Shown: piece after piece, positions 14,393 to 22,015 of the stretch | Layout of the letters: the number at the start of each line of letters is the position of its first letter | Position numbering within the stretch: position 1 is the first letter of the stretch | Assembly (NCBI GenBank): GCA_051650265.1 | Contig: JBOFIR010000119.1 | Span: forward strand, 1 to 22,429 | Direction: 5' to 3' | Source: JBOFEH01 sp051650265 | GTDB lineage: Bacteria > Bacillota > Clostridia > Lachnospirales > Cellulosilyticaceae | DNA: 22,429 nt | Position numbers and translations under genes: made by a program | The notes under the pieces: generated by a model | Told to the model about the DNA's origin: nothing | Databases searched by the model: none | Seen by the model: only the letters and a program-made list of their open reading frames with translations

Positions 14393-16669
14393 ATGAACTT
14401 ATTAGGAAAAGACATGTCACCTAAAACTATTGGGGTCGTTTTAGGCAGTTTTGAAGAAGCATGTCAAATGGAAATTCTAGCAGGTATGTCTGCATACTTC
14501 AAACAACACCGTATTAACCTCAATATTTTTGTAGGGGCTACTTTAGAAGGTTATGCAAGCTACAACGGAAGTTACACTGTTCTTGCAGGACTTATTTCAT
14601 CTACCAAAGTTGATGGTCTACTTTTTATGGGGGGTGCCATGGCGAATCTGCTCTCTGCCGATCAGCTCACGCGCTTTGTCTCTCAATTTTCACATATACC
14701 ATCACTCAGCATCTCTTCACCTATAGCAGGAATCCCTAGTCTATTGGTCGACAACTTTTCTGGCATTGCAGAGATCGTCTCTCATCTTATTTGCACCCAC
14801 GATTGCAAAAATATTGCATTTATTGGTGGCCCCGCAGGTCATGATGAAGCAATATGCCGTTTAGAAGCCTATGCGGCGACACTAGAAGAGCATAATATTC
14901 CTATTAATCCAGAACTCATTGTAACGGGCGATTTCTCAAGACAAGCCGGAGAAGATGCCATTCGTATTCTCCTAGACGAGAAAGGCTTGACAGACATTGA
15001 TGCCTTTGTCTGCGTTGATGATACAACTGCCTATGGTGCACTTCATGCCATCAAACTTAGAGGTTATTCTATCCCAAATGATTTTTATGTAACAGGTTTT
15101 GATGATATTGAGGAAGCAAAATCTTCTATTCCCCAGCTTACAACGGTGCGTCAACCTTTCTATGAGATGGGTGCCTGCGGGGCCCGTATGCTTCTTGAGC
15201 ATCTTGAAGGCTCCGACATTCCAATGTACACCTATTACCCAGCACAAATGATTATTCGAGAATCCTGTGGTTGCTTCTCTAGGGCTTTTTCTATCGAAAA
15301 CCATTCACAAATTATGCCACCACTGCCCTTACCTTATTCTACATTAGAAGCAAATATTGCACATTTCATGGAAAGTGTTTCTTCAGAACTTAAGTATGCT
15401 CAATTTGATGAGGCACATATGCTCACCTCTATCGTTTCACTCATTCAGAGGATCATTCATCTTGAAGATGTAGATGACATAGATTTTTGGTGTGACCTTA
15501 GAAATATGATTTATAATTATTTAGATCATCAAGTTTCGCTACACTTCTGGGAAAAGCTCTTTACATTTAGTTATGAAGCTTATATGACCTATTCACCTAC
15601 AAAAAATATACTTTATCTTGTCAAATACTTCTTTGCAAGGCTGCACTCTCTCCTCAGAGAGATCAATCTGTGTCATGAACAATATCTTCATACGGAGCAG
15701 TATCTCCACAATTTTAGCCTCCGTGCAATGAGCCAAAAACTCATCGCTTCTTTTGACCTCCCCTCTTTGTTAGGTATTATTGAGGAAGGTCTTTATAGTT
15801 TAGGCATTCATCACTGTTATATAGGGATCTATCCAGGTGTACTTCCACAAAACTACATCCTTTCCGACGCTGATCTAGATCGTATGCATTTAATCTTCTC
15901 TTATAAAGATGATATACGCCTACTTCATCAAGAAAAACAGCTCTTTTCCTATGAGCAAATTATGCCTTCTAGCTGTGAATCTGTCCGTTCACACTTATTT
16001 ATGCCTCTTCTTTTTAGAAGTGAACATTTAGGCTATATATTATTTGATTTTGATACTCATGTTACACCTAATGTCTATGAGACACTTCGTAGCCATATTA
16101 GTAGTGGGATCAAAGGTGCCTTCCTCTATCAACAACAACAGCATATCCAGGAGACACTTCACACGCTCTCGATTCGAGACGAACTTACCGGCCTTCTCAA
16201 CCGTAGGGGATTTATGACAATAGGGAGCGATGTCTTTCAGCGAAGCATGCTCAGCCACAGTGACCTTGTGCTCTTTTATCTTGATTTGGATGGACTCAAG
16301 ATTATCAACGATACTTATGGACACTCCGAAGGCGACCATGCACTTACCAGCCTAAGTGAACTACTCAGCCGCACCTTCAGAGAGTGTGACCTGCTAGCCA
16401 GATTAGGGGGCGATGAGTTTGTCTTACTCACCCCTAACCTAGCACCCTCTGTCGTGCCAGATATCATTACAAGGCTTCAATGTACTATTGACACTTTTAA
16501 CGAGGGCCACCACACACCTTATAAGCTCTCTACGAGTATTGGCTATGCGATGTATTCCCCTCAGCAACACACCTCACTAGAAGATATGATGAATGTTGCT
16601 GACAAACACCTTTATAAGCAAAAGAAGCGTCATCATGCATTGCAATTCTCTTCTAAGAGGCAAGAATAA
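14393..16669 (+). CDS. Diguanylate cyclase with LacI-type ligand-binding sensor domain
   Basis: The 758-residue protein should make cyclic di-GMP from GTP. Residues about 10-295 resemble the sugar-binding periplasmic-binding-protein-like domain of LacI/GalR regulators (KTIGVVLGSF, KVDGLLFMGG, CKNIAFIGGP, DAFVCVDDTTAYGAL, VTGFDDIEEAKSSIPQLTTVRQP), but there is no helix-turn-helix before it and no signal peptide or membrane helix, so sensing should be cytoplasmic. A helical stretch and a GAF-like region (about 440-575) precede the GGDEF domain (about 590-750). The domain is complete: DELTGLLNRRGF, DLDGLKIINDTYGH, GGDEF at 672-676, and an inhibitory I-site RECD at 663-666. The ATG is preceded by AAAGGGGG. 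An HD-GYP gene converges on it. Confidence 0.93.
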   Translation: MNLLGKDMSPKTIGVVLGSFEEACQMEILAGMSAYFKQHRINLNIFVGATLEGYASYNGSYTVLAGLISSTKVDGLLFMGGAMANLLSADQLTRFVSQFSHIPSLSISSPIAGIPSLLVDNFSGIAEIVSHLICTHDCKNIAFIGGPAGHDEAICRLEAYAATLEEHNIPINPELIVTGDFSRQAGEDAIRILLDEKGLTDIDAFVCVDDTTAYGALHAIKLRGYSIPNDFYVTGFDDIEEAKSSIPQLTTVRQPFYEMGACGARMLLEHLEGSDIPMYTYYPAQMIIRESCGCFSRAFSIENHSQIMPPLPLPYSTLEANIAHFMESVSSELKYAQFDEAHMLTSIVSLIQRIIHLEDVDDIDFWCDLRNMIYNYLDHQVSLHFWEKLFTFSYEAYMTYSPTKNILYLVKYFFARLHSLLREINLCHEQYLHTEQYLHNFSLRAMSQKLIASFDLPSLLGIIEEGLYSLGIHHCYIGIYPGVLPQNYILSDADLDRMHLIFSYKDDIRLLHQEKQLFSYEQIMPSSCESVRSHLFMPLLFRSEHLGYILFDFDTHVTPNVYETLRSHISSGIKGAFLYQQQQHIQETLHTLSIRDELTGLLNRRGFMTIGSDVFQRSMLSHSDLVLFYLDLDGLKIINDTYGHSEGDHALTSLSELLSRTFRECDLLARLGGDEFVLLTPNLAPSVVPDIITRLQCTIDTFNEGHHTPYKLSTSIGYAMYSPQQHTSLEDMMNVADKHLYKQKKRHHALQFSSKRQE

Positions 16670-16700
16670 CTTAATCTGACTGGCCTATTTTATGCCTACA

Positions 16701-16731
16701 AAAAAAGTCGCCATACCTTGGCGACTTTTTT
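16701..16731. terminator. Bidirectional terminator shared by the diguanylate cyclase and HD-GYP genes
   Basis: AAAAAAGTCGCC (16701-16712) and GGCGACTTTTTT (16720-16731) form a 12-bp stem, 13 if A-T at the loop closes. A-runs and T-runs flank it, so it works in both directions. The HD-GYP stop codon (16730-16732) lies at the foot of the stem. Confidence 0.92.
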
Positions 16732-17791
16732 AAATGTCATATGGGAGATCATCTAACTTATGTGTCACCCACATTTTTTCTTCCATTTGTAGGTCGAGGC
16801 GATACTGTTCCCTACTTTCTGTTTCTAGATGATAAACTACTCTTACTAATGGTCTTTGGAGATCATTTGTATAATTACGCTCTACAATCCCAATATGCCC
16901 TGTATTGAGTCTTACCACACAGCCTACGGGATAAAATGCAAGAATTCCCTCTACAATTTGTCTAATTTCAGGACACAAATTTTCTCCTTTTGCCACAAGA
17001 ATTGCTTGATTCACTGGCAATCCTTTGCGATAACTCCTATCGGATAGGAGCGCATGAAACACATCACATACAGCAATAATTTTCGCAGCAATATGAAGGT
17101 CCTCGCCTTTTCCAAGAGGATAGCCTCTACCATCTTCTCTTTCATGATGGCATAATATAGCTACTTTTGTAATAGGACTAATATCAGGATTTTCTTTGAT
17201 CATCTCATAGCCAATTGCTGCGTGTGTCTTCACAATAGCATACTCTTCTTTTGTAAGCGCTGCTGGCTTGTCCAATATATCTTTTGGAATGATCATCTTG
17301 CCAATATCATGTAGGATTGCACCCATCACAACCTTTTGAGTCATATCGCGTTCTAAATGCAGTTGTTTGCATACTATAGCTGCCATAATGGCAACTCCTA
17401 TACAATGTTCGTATGTATCATCATGATTTGTCTTCAAATCTTTCATCTCACAGACAATATCTTTTGACAAGAGTTCTTCCATCAAAATATCTGAAACTTT
17501 CGTGACAACCTCTAGATCGACACTCAGATACGTTTGTACTTTATTAAATTGATTCTTGATATCCTCAGTGATTTCATGCCTTGCATGTTGTGATAAGATG
17601 TCCTGCGGATTAATGCCTTCTGATACACTATCTTCAATATAGACATCTCTTATATAACGTTGCTTCAATTTTTCTCTATAAGCTTCTTTAAAGAGTGTCG
17701 AACGGCGTAGCAAGATAGCTCCATTATGGTCAACGATATCTTGACCTAGGACATCTCCCACCCTTAACTTCTCAATACTAATTAACCTCAT
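16730..17791 (-). CDS. HD-GYP domain protein, probable cyclic di-GMP phosphodiesterase
   Basis: HD-GYP proteins hydrolyse c-di-GMP, usually to GMP via pGpG, with a bi- or trinuclear metal centre. The 353-residue protein has an N-terminal region (about 1-100), starting with SIEKLRVGDVLGQDI as in many clostridial HD-GYP proteins, then the HD-GYP domain (about 115-280) with His129, HDIGK at 161-165, His190, HHERxDGxGYP at 215-225 and a later AKIIAVCDVFHAL. All expected catalytic residues are present. No membrane segment is seen. A short C-terminal beta-rich region follows. The ATG has GAGAGG eight bases upstream. The gene lies 32 nt behind sigH on the same strand with no terminator between them, so co-transcription is likely. 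Confidence 0.93.
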   Translation of the reverse strand: MRLISIEKLRVGDVLGQDIVDHNGAILLRRSTLFKEAYREKLKQRYIRDVYIEDSVSEGINPQDILSQHARHEITEDIKNQFNKVQTYLSVDLEVVTKVSDILMEELLSKDIVCEMKDLKTNHDDTYEHCIGVAIMAAIVCKQLHLERDMTQKVVMGAILHDIGKMIIPKDILDKPAALTKEEYAIVKTHAAIGYEMIKENPDISPITKVAILCHHEREDGRGYPLGKGEDLHIAAKIIAVCDVFHALLSDRSYRKGLPVNQAILVAKGENLCPEIRQIVEGILAFYPVGCVVRLNTGHIGIVERNYTNDLQRPLVRVVYHLETESREQYRLDLQMEEKMWVTHKLDDLPYDI

Positions 17792-17823
17792 AATCTAATC
17801 CTCTCATGTCCAGGTGTCCCCAT

Positions 17824-18444
17824 TTAAAAGTGTTTTTTCTTGTCGTTTAGCTTACGCTTGATACGTTGGAGCGCATTGTCTATACTCTTAATAGACTTTC
17901 CAGTATCCTTTGATATCTCATGGTAGTTGCGTCCTTGTGAATGCAGCATCAGTACTTCCCATTCTAGTTCACTTAAAGATTCTTTAATTTGTGTCTGAAG
18001 TAATTTGAGTGCCTCTTGATGGATCATCAGATCCTCTGGGTTTGAATCTTGATCATCCTTGATCAGATCCATAAGTGTCATACCTTCATCCTCATCTTGT
18101 CCCACTGCACTGCTCAGAGAGATACTGGTATTAAGCGCCATATGCTTTTGACGCGTTGCAGATTTGAATGCTGTACTTAATTGTCTTGTAATACATATGG
18201 TTGCAAAAGATTTAAACGCCGCTTCTCTATTAGGATCATAATCACAAATAGCCTTAAAAAGCCCAATCATCCCTTCCTGAATCAAATCCTCCTTATCCGC
18301 ACCAATATAATAACTTGCTTTAATTTTTTTTCTGACAAATGTTTTATATCTCTGGACCAATACTTCTATTGCTTGAAGTTGCCCCTCTCTATAAAGTACG
18401 ATGAGTGATTCGTCTGGTAAGCCCTCTAGTTCTAAAGTAGTCAT
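17824..18444 (-). CDS. sigH: RNA polymerase sigma-H factor (sporulation/stationary phase)
   Basis: SigH (Spo0H) directs core RNA polymerase to early sporulation and transition-state promoters. The 206-residue protein matches the family through region 2 (about 35-100), with YIGADKEDLIQEGMIGLFKAI and ITRQ...ATRQKH, and region 4 (about 155-200), with LSELEWEVL, GRNYHEIS and KSIDNALQRIKRKL, which closely resemble the Bacillus subtilis protein as I remember it. I chose the ATG at 18444, preceded by AAAGGAGG at seven bases; an ATG at 18474 is in frame but would put this site inside the gene. Location downstream of rlmB in the cysS–mrnC–rlmB order is typical for Clostridia. An HD-GYP gene follows directly. 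Confidence 0.96.
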   Translation of the reverse strand: MTTLELEGLPDESLIVLYREGQLQAIEVLVQRYKTFVRKKIKASYYIGADKEDLIQEGMIGLFKAICDYDPNREAAFKSFATICITRQLSTAFKSATRQKHMALNTSISLSSAVGQDEDEGMTLMDLIKDDQDSNPEDLMIHQEALKLLQTQIKESLSELEWEVLMLHSQGRNYHEISKDTGKSIKSIDNALQRIKRKLNDKKKHF

Positions 18445-18504
18445 TTGTCTTCCTCCTTTATGATTCTCCCCCATTTGAGTGCCTAATCTAGTAATCTTAT
18501 ATTT

Positions 18505-18533
18505 AGTATACTATAACTCTTTTCCTTTGTTAA
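18505..18533 (-). promoter_or_regulatory. SigA-type promoter of sigH
   Basis: On the - strand TTAACA (18528-18533) and TATACT (18505-18510), each five of six consensus bases, are spaced exactly 17 nt. The transcript would start near 18498, giving a leader of about 54 nt. It sits back to back with the promoter of the small membrane-protein gene. Confidence 0.7.
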
Positions 18534-18538
18534 GAGTA

Positions 18539-18547
18539 TGCTATAAT
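18539..18547 (+). promoter_or_regulatory. Extended -10 promoter of the small membrane-protein gene
   Basis: TGC plus a perfect TATAAT (18542-18547) forms an extended -10 element without a good -35. The transcription start near 18554 leaves only about 16 nt before the ATG, just enough for the ribosome binding site. It lies six bases from the -35 of the sigH promoter on the other strand. Confidence 0.6.
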
Positions 18548-18569
18548 AGGCTGTGGGGAGGATTTTATT

Positions 18570-18851
18570 ATGGACTTATTTGTGATTGTTTTTTGCTTGC
18601 TTATGTGTTGTTGGAGTATTATTTATGCCTATAAAAATATTTCTATACTGACTAAATATAAAATCGCGCTAATTAACTTCACTTTAACAGGTGTAGTGAT
18701 TCTTTTGATTCATAACTTTTCGGCTGATTTATGGAAGTATTCCCTGATTAGATGGATTTTTATCCCTAATATTGTGGCAGGTTCTTTAGTCCCTATACTT
18801 CTGCTGATTGTATATGCCCTATGGCAAAATTTCAATAATCAAAAGAACTGA
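18570..18851 (+). CDS. Small hydrophobic membrane protein of unknown function
   Basis: This 93-residue protein is strongly hydrophobic, with three likely membrane segments at about 3-20, 33-47 and 65-86, and a short hydrophilic tail ending in NNQKN. I do not recognise a family. The gene is supported by GGGGAGG eight bases before the ATG, an extended -10 promoter and a strong terminator right after the stop. It interrupts the usual rlmB–sigH neighbourhood and reads against both flanking genes. It is therefore its own transcription unit whose promoter lies next to that of sigH. Confidence 0.75.
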   Translation: MDLFVIVFCLLMCCWSIIYAYKNISILTKYKIALINFTLTGVVILLIHNFSADLWKYSLIRWIFIPNIVAGSLVPILLLIVYALWQNFNNQKN

Positions 18852-18866
18852 TCGGCCAATACATCC

Positions 18867-18916
18867 ATTTAAATACAAAAAAGAGGTACAATTGTACCTC
18901 TTTTTTGTATTTAAAT
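18867..18916. terminator. Bidirectional terminator, perfect 50-bp palindrome
   Basis: The arms 18867-18891 and 18892-18916 are perfect reverse complements with no spacer. The inner GAGGTACAATTGTACCTC is flanked by runs of six A and six T and then by TACA/TGTA-type AT-rich sequence. It separates the convergent small membrane-protein gene (stop at 18851) and rlmB (stop at 18921) and would terminate both. In RNA the central four bases form the loop. Confidence 0.92.
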
Positions 18917-18920
18917 CAGA

Positions 18921-19958
18921 TTAGAAATGTCTTTGTCTTACAACTTCATACATGAGTACACTTGCTGCTACAGAAGCATTAAGTGATGTCACTTTTCCGT
19001 ACATTGGAATACTTACTGCAAAATCACATTTACTTCTTACTAGTGGAGAGATTCCTTCTCCCTCACTACCAATCACAATGCCGATCGCGCCTCTTAAGTT
19101 ATCTTTGAAGATAATCTCGCCATCCATGTCTGCACATGCAACCCAAATACCTTTTTGTTTTAAGTCTTCGATTGTTTGTGCGATATTCGTTACTTTTGCA
19201 ACCTTCATGTACTCAATTGCACCAGCTGATGCTTTTGCTACAGTAGCTGTAAGCCCAACTGCACGTCTTTTTGCAATAATGATTCCATGAACACCTGCTG
19301 TATGTGCAGTTCTAATGATTGCACCTAGGTTATGTGGATCTTGGATATTATCTAAAATTAAAATAAATGGATCTTCACCTTTTGATTTTGCATCATTTAA
19401 GATCTCATCAATCTCTGCATACTTTTGTGCAGATACATAAGCAACTACACCTTGATGTTTGTCATGTGCTGTAAGTTCATCAAGTTTTGCTTTTTCTGTT
19501 TCAACAAGTACCACACCTTTAGCTTTTGCTTCACCAATAATTTTCTTAATAGAGCCTTCTGTTTGACCTTTTTGAATAAGAATCTTATCAATATCTCTTC
19601 CAGATTTAAGCACTTCAATCACTGCATTACGGCCGAAAAGTAAGCCTTCATTTACAGTACCTTCCTCTACTTCTGGAGTGAACTCTTCTTGGCGTTGTGG
19701 TCTTTGTGTCTTTGGACGATTTGATCTTGATTTATTATATTTTGGTTTTGATCCAGCTGGCTTATTTTCTGCAACTTGTGCATCACCTTCTCTTGCTGGA
19801 TTTAGCTTGTTGTTACGTGGTCTATCTGATTTTGGTCTTTCTGATTTTTGTCCCTCAGTTCTTGGCTTATCTGTTCTTGGCTTGAACTGTCTTGGTTTAC
19901 TATTTCTTGGTCTTTCTGATTTTGTAGTGTTTTCTGTTGATTGTTGCTTATTTTCCAT
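18921..19958 (-). CDS. rlmB: 23S rRNA (guanosine-2'-O)-methyltransferase RlmB with long basic N-terminal tail
   Basis: RlmB-type SpoU/TrmH enzymes use S-adenosylmethionine to methylate the 2'-O of a guanosine in the peptidyl-transferase region of 23S rRNA (G2251 in E. coli). The 345-residue protein has an RNA-binding substrate domain (about 105-180) and the knotted SPOUT domain with motif 1 DNIQDPHNLGAIIRTA (203-218), motif 2 IVIGSEGEGISPL (294-306) and motif 3 IPMYGKVTSLNASVAAS (317-333). The first ~100 residues are an additional low-complexity tail rich in Lys, Arg, Pro and Ser with repeated RPK/KPR units; usual members are about 245-270 residues. AGGAGA precedes the ATG. The flippase gene ends 6 nt upstream. 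Confidence 0.94.
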   Translation of the reverse strand: MENKQQSTENTTKSERPRNSKPRQFKPRTDKPRTEGQKSERPKSDRPRNNKLNPAREGDAQVAENKPAGSKPKYNKSRSNRPKTQRPQRQEEFTPEVEEGTVNEGLLFGRNAVIEVLKSGRDIDKILIQKGQTEGSIKKIIGEAKAKGVVLVETEKAKLDELTAHDKHQGVVAYVSAQKYAEIDEILNDAKSKGEDPFILILDNIQDPHNLGAIIRTAHTAGVHGIIIAKRRAVGLTATVAKASAGAIEYMKVAKVTNIAQTIEDLKQKGIWVACADMDGEIIFKDNLRGAIGIVIGSEGEGISPLVRSKCDFAVSIPMYGKVTSLNASVAASVLMYEVVRQRHF

Positions 19959-19964
19959 TTAAGT

Positions 19965-21548
19965 TTATTTCTCCTTTTTTGTCCTTAACTCACCAATATC
20001 TTCTTTTGAAATCCCACCGATTACGAAGATGACAACCGCATAAACGATTGCACCAATGCCAACACCTGCTAATGTCATCACTGCATTTTGTAACATTGAA
20101 GTTTGATCAAGTACAAGTGATAACCCTTTGTATGTGAGCATGGCTGCCGCACCCATTACAAGTGAAGCAATAATTGGCTTGATGATTACAAGTGACATGT
20201 TGAGTTTGAACCCTGTATATTTTTTAATAGTGTAATAGTTATAAAACATAAATACTGCATAGCCAACAATTGAAGCGATTGCTGCCCCTACTACCTGTAA
20301 TGGGCTTGCAACTAATAAAACATTGAGAACCCCTTTGATGATTGTAGCGATCACAAGCGCCTGAACTGGAATCCATACTTTTCCCATCCCTTGTAAGATG
20401 CCTGTAAAAGCTTGTGCAAGCATAATAAAAGGAATACTCAGTGCTGCTACTGCAAGCACATTCCCACCATCTGGTGCTCCTGGGTAGATAAAATTCATAA
20501 TCGGATTAGCAAGTACAGCTAGTCCTACTGCTGCTGGTAAAGAGATGAGTAGTGCAAATCTTGATCCTAATTCAATCTTCCCTTGTACCTCTGCTTGGTC
20601 TTTCTTTGCAATAGCTTCAGCGATTGCTGGTACAAGTCCTACTACAAGTGCCATCCCAAATGTCAATGGGAAGTTGATAAATGTTGCTACTTTTGTAAGT
20701 TGCCCAAAAGCAGCTGTAGCGACTTCTGATTCTACCCCGTACCCTACAAGTGTAGATGTAACAAATGCTGAATCCATAAAGTTCATAAATGAGTTGACTG
20801 CTGCACCAATTGAGATTGGAATCGCAATCCATAATACAGTCTTGGCTACCTTACCAAATTTGAGCTCTTCTGTTACTTTAGTTTGGCCTGCCATCTCCGC
20901 TTGAATACTAGGCTTGTACTTAAGGTAAAGTAATGCAAGTGTTAATGAACCACATACACCACCTGCTACCGCACCAAACGAAGCCCCACCTGCTGCCTTA
21001 CCAATATGAGGCATAAAGAAATATGCCAAACTTAAGCCAATCACAACACGACCTAAGTTCTCAACAACTTGTGATACAGCAGTTGGGAACATATTCTGCA
21101 TCCCTTGGAAATAGCCTCTGTATCCACCCATGATACAGATAAAGATTGGGCTTAAACTCAGTCCCCATAATGAATAGATTGTATCTGGTTCCCACTTAAA
21201 AAGTTCAATCATGGCTGGTGCTGCTATAAGGAAAAGCGCTGAAACCACTACTCCTAATAGTAACATGAGCTTCATTGTGTTGTGGAAGATTGCATTTGCT
21301 TCCTTATAATGCCCACCTACCCGTCTTTCTGCAACGAGTTTTGCGATCGTAGATGGAATCCCCACGATTGCAATAGATGTGAGTAGTGTATAAATTGGGT
21401 AGCCATAGCCATAGTAAGCCATACCTGTATCACCAATCATATTCCCTAATGGCACTCTAAAGAATGCACTTAAAACTTTTGCAACTAAAGCAGCAACTGA
21501 TAAGATCAGCGCTCCCTTAACAAACTTCTGTGTTCCTTTTGATTGCAT
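19965..21548 (-). CDS. MOP-family polysaccharide/lipid II flippase (SpoVB/MurJ-like)
   Basis: This 527-residue polytopic membrane protein belongs to the polysaccharide biosynthesis branch of the MOP exporter superfamily, which includes SpoVB and the lipid II flippase YtgP/MurJ of Bacillus. About 14 hydrophobic helices span the chain. Family-like segments include AKVLSAFFRVPLGNMIGDTGMAYYGYGYPIY (about 23-53), IPSTIAKLVAERR and GGYRGYFQGMQNM. Whether it moves lipid II or another lipid-linked sugar, or acts only in spore cortex assembly, cannot be decided from sequence. AGGAGG lies seven bases before the ATG. It lies 14 nt after mrnC and 6 nt before rlmB, so it is co-transcribed with RNA-processing genes. 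Confidence 0.9.
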   Translation of the reverse strand: MQSKGTQKFVKGALILSVAALVAKVLSAFFRVPLGNMIGDTGMAYYGYGYPIYTLLTSIAIVGIPSTIAKLVAERRVGGHYKEANAIFHNTMKLMLLLGVVVSALFLIAAPAMIELFKWEPDTIYSLWGLSLSPIFICIMGGYRGYFQGMQNMFPTAVSQVVENLGRVVIGLSLAYFFMPHIGKAAGGASFGAVAGGVCGSLTLALLYLKYKPSIQAEMAGQTKVTEELKFGKVAKTVLWIAIPISIGAAVNSFMNFMDSAFVTSTLVGYGVESEVATAAFGQLTKVATFINFPLTFGMALVVGLVPAIAEAIAKKDQAEVQGKIELGSRFALLISLPAAVGLAVLANPIMNFIYPGAPDGGNVLAVAALSIPFIMLAQAFTGILQGMGKVWIPVQALVIATIIKGVLNVLLVASPLQVVGAAIASIVGYAVFMFYNYYTIKKYTGFKLNMSLVIIKPIIASLVMGAAAMLTYKGLSLVLDQTSMLQNAVMTLAGVGIGAIVYAVVIFVIGGISKEDIGELRTKKEK

Positions 21549-21562
21549 CTTTTTTCCTCCTC

Positions 21563-21994
21563 TTATGCCTTAATAAGAGGCGCTATTCCAATCTCGATCA
21601 GCTCTTTGATTCTCTCAATTTGCCCATCAATATACAGATACCCTATTAGCGCCTCAAACCCCGTAGCACATCGATATGTTCGAATATCAGCATTTTTAGG
21701 TGAAGATGCACTTTTTGCATTTCTTCCTCGCTTAATGACCTGATGTTCTTCTTCTGTTAAAATAGGTTCAATCTCTCTATACATCTTCTCTTGTGCTACT
21801 GCACATACCAAATCCCTAGACATCTTGTGCATCTTATTGACTGAGGTATTTCCTTTCTCAATCACGTAGGTACGTACAAATACTTCATAAACACCATCGC
21901 CTATGTAGGCGAGTGCCAAAGGTGAATACTCCCTGGCACTATGTGTAATGGTCGTCATTGTTTGTGTTAAAAGCTCAGTTAATTGTTCTGACAT
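21563..21994 (-). CDS. mrnC: Mini-ribonuclease III
   Basis: Mini-III is a double-strand-specific endoribonuclease that matures 23S rRNA in Firmicutes. It has the RNase III catalytic domain without the dsRNA-binding domain, and its 143-residue length fits. Seen are the signature LAYIGDGVYEVFVR with catalytic Asp33, the RGRNAKSASSPKNADIRTYRCAT segment, which includes the flexible loop of Mini-III, and Glu114 in GFEALIGYLY for the second metal-binding acid. The gene follows cysS after 21 nt, the standard arrangement in Firmicutes. AGGA about eight bases upstream of the ATG is a modest ribosome binding site, so coupling to cysS translation is possible. Confidence 0.96.
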   Translation of the reverse strand: MSEQLTELLTQTMTTITHSAREYSPLALAYIGDGVYEVFVRTYVIEKGNTSVNKMHKMSRDLVCAVAQEKMYREIEPILTEEEHQVIKRGRNAKSASSPKNADIRTYRCATGFEALIGYLYIDGQIERIKELIEIGIAPLIKA

Positions 21995-22015
21995 TATTCT
22001 TTTCCTATCTGTGTA

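Noticed and set aside
19678..19962. 94-codon + strand frame opposite the RlmB tail
   Set aside because: Low-complexity antisense of the Lys/Arg/Pro tail without translation signals.
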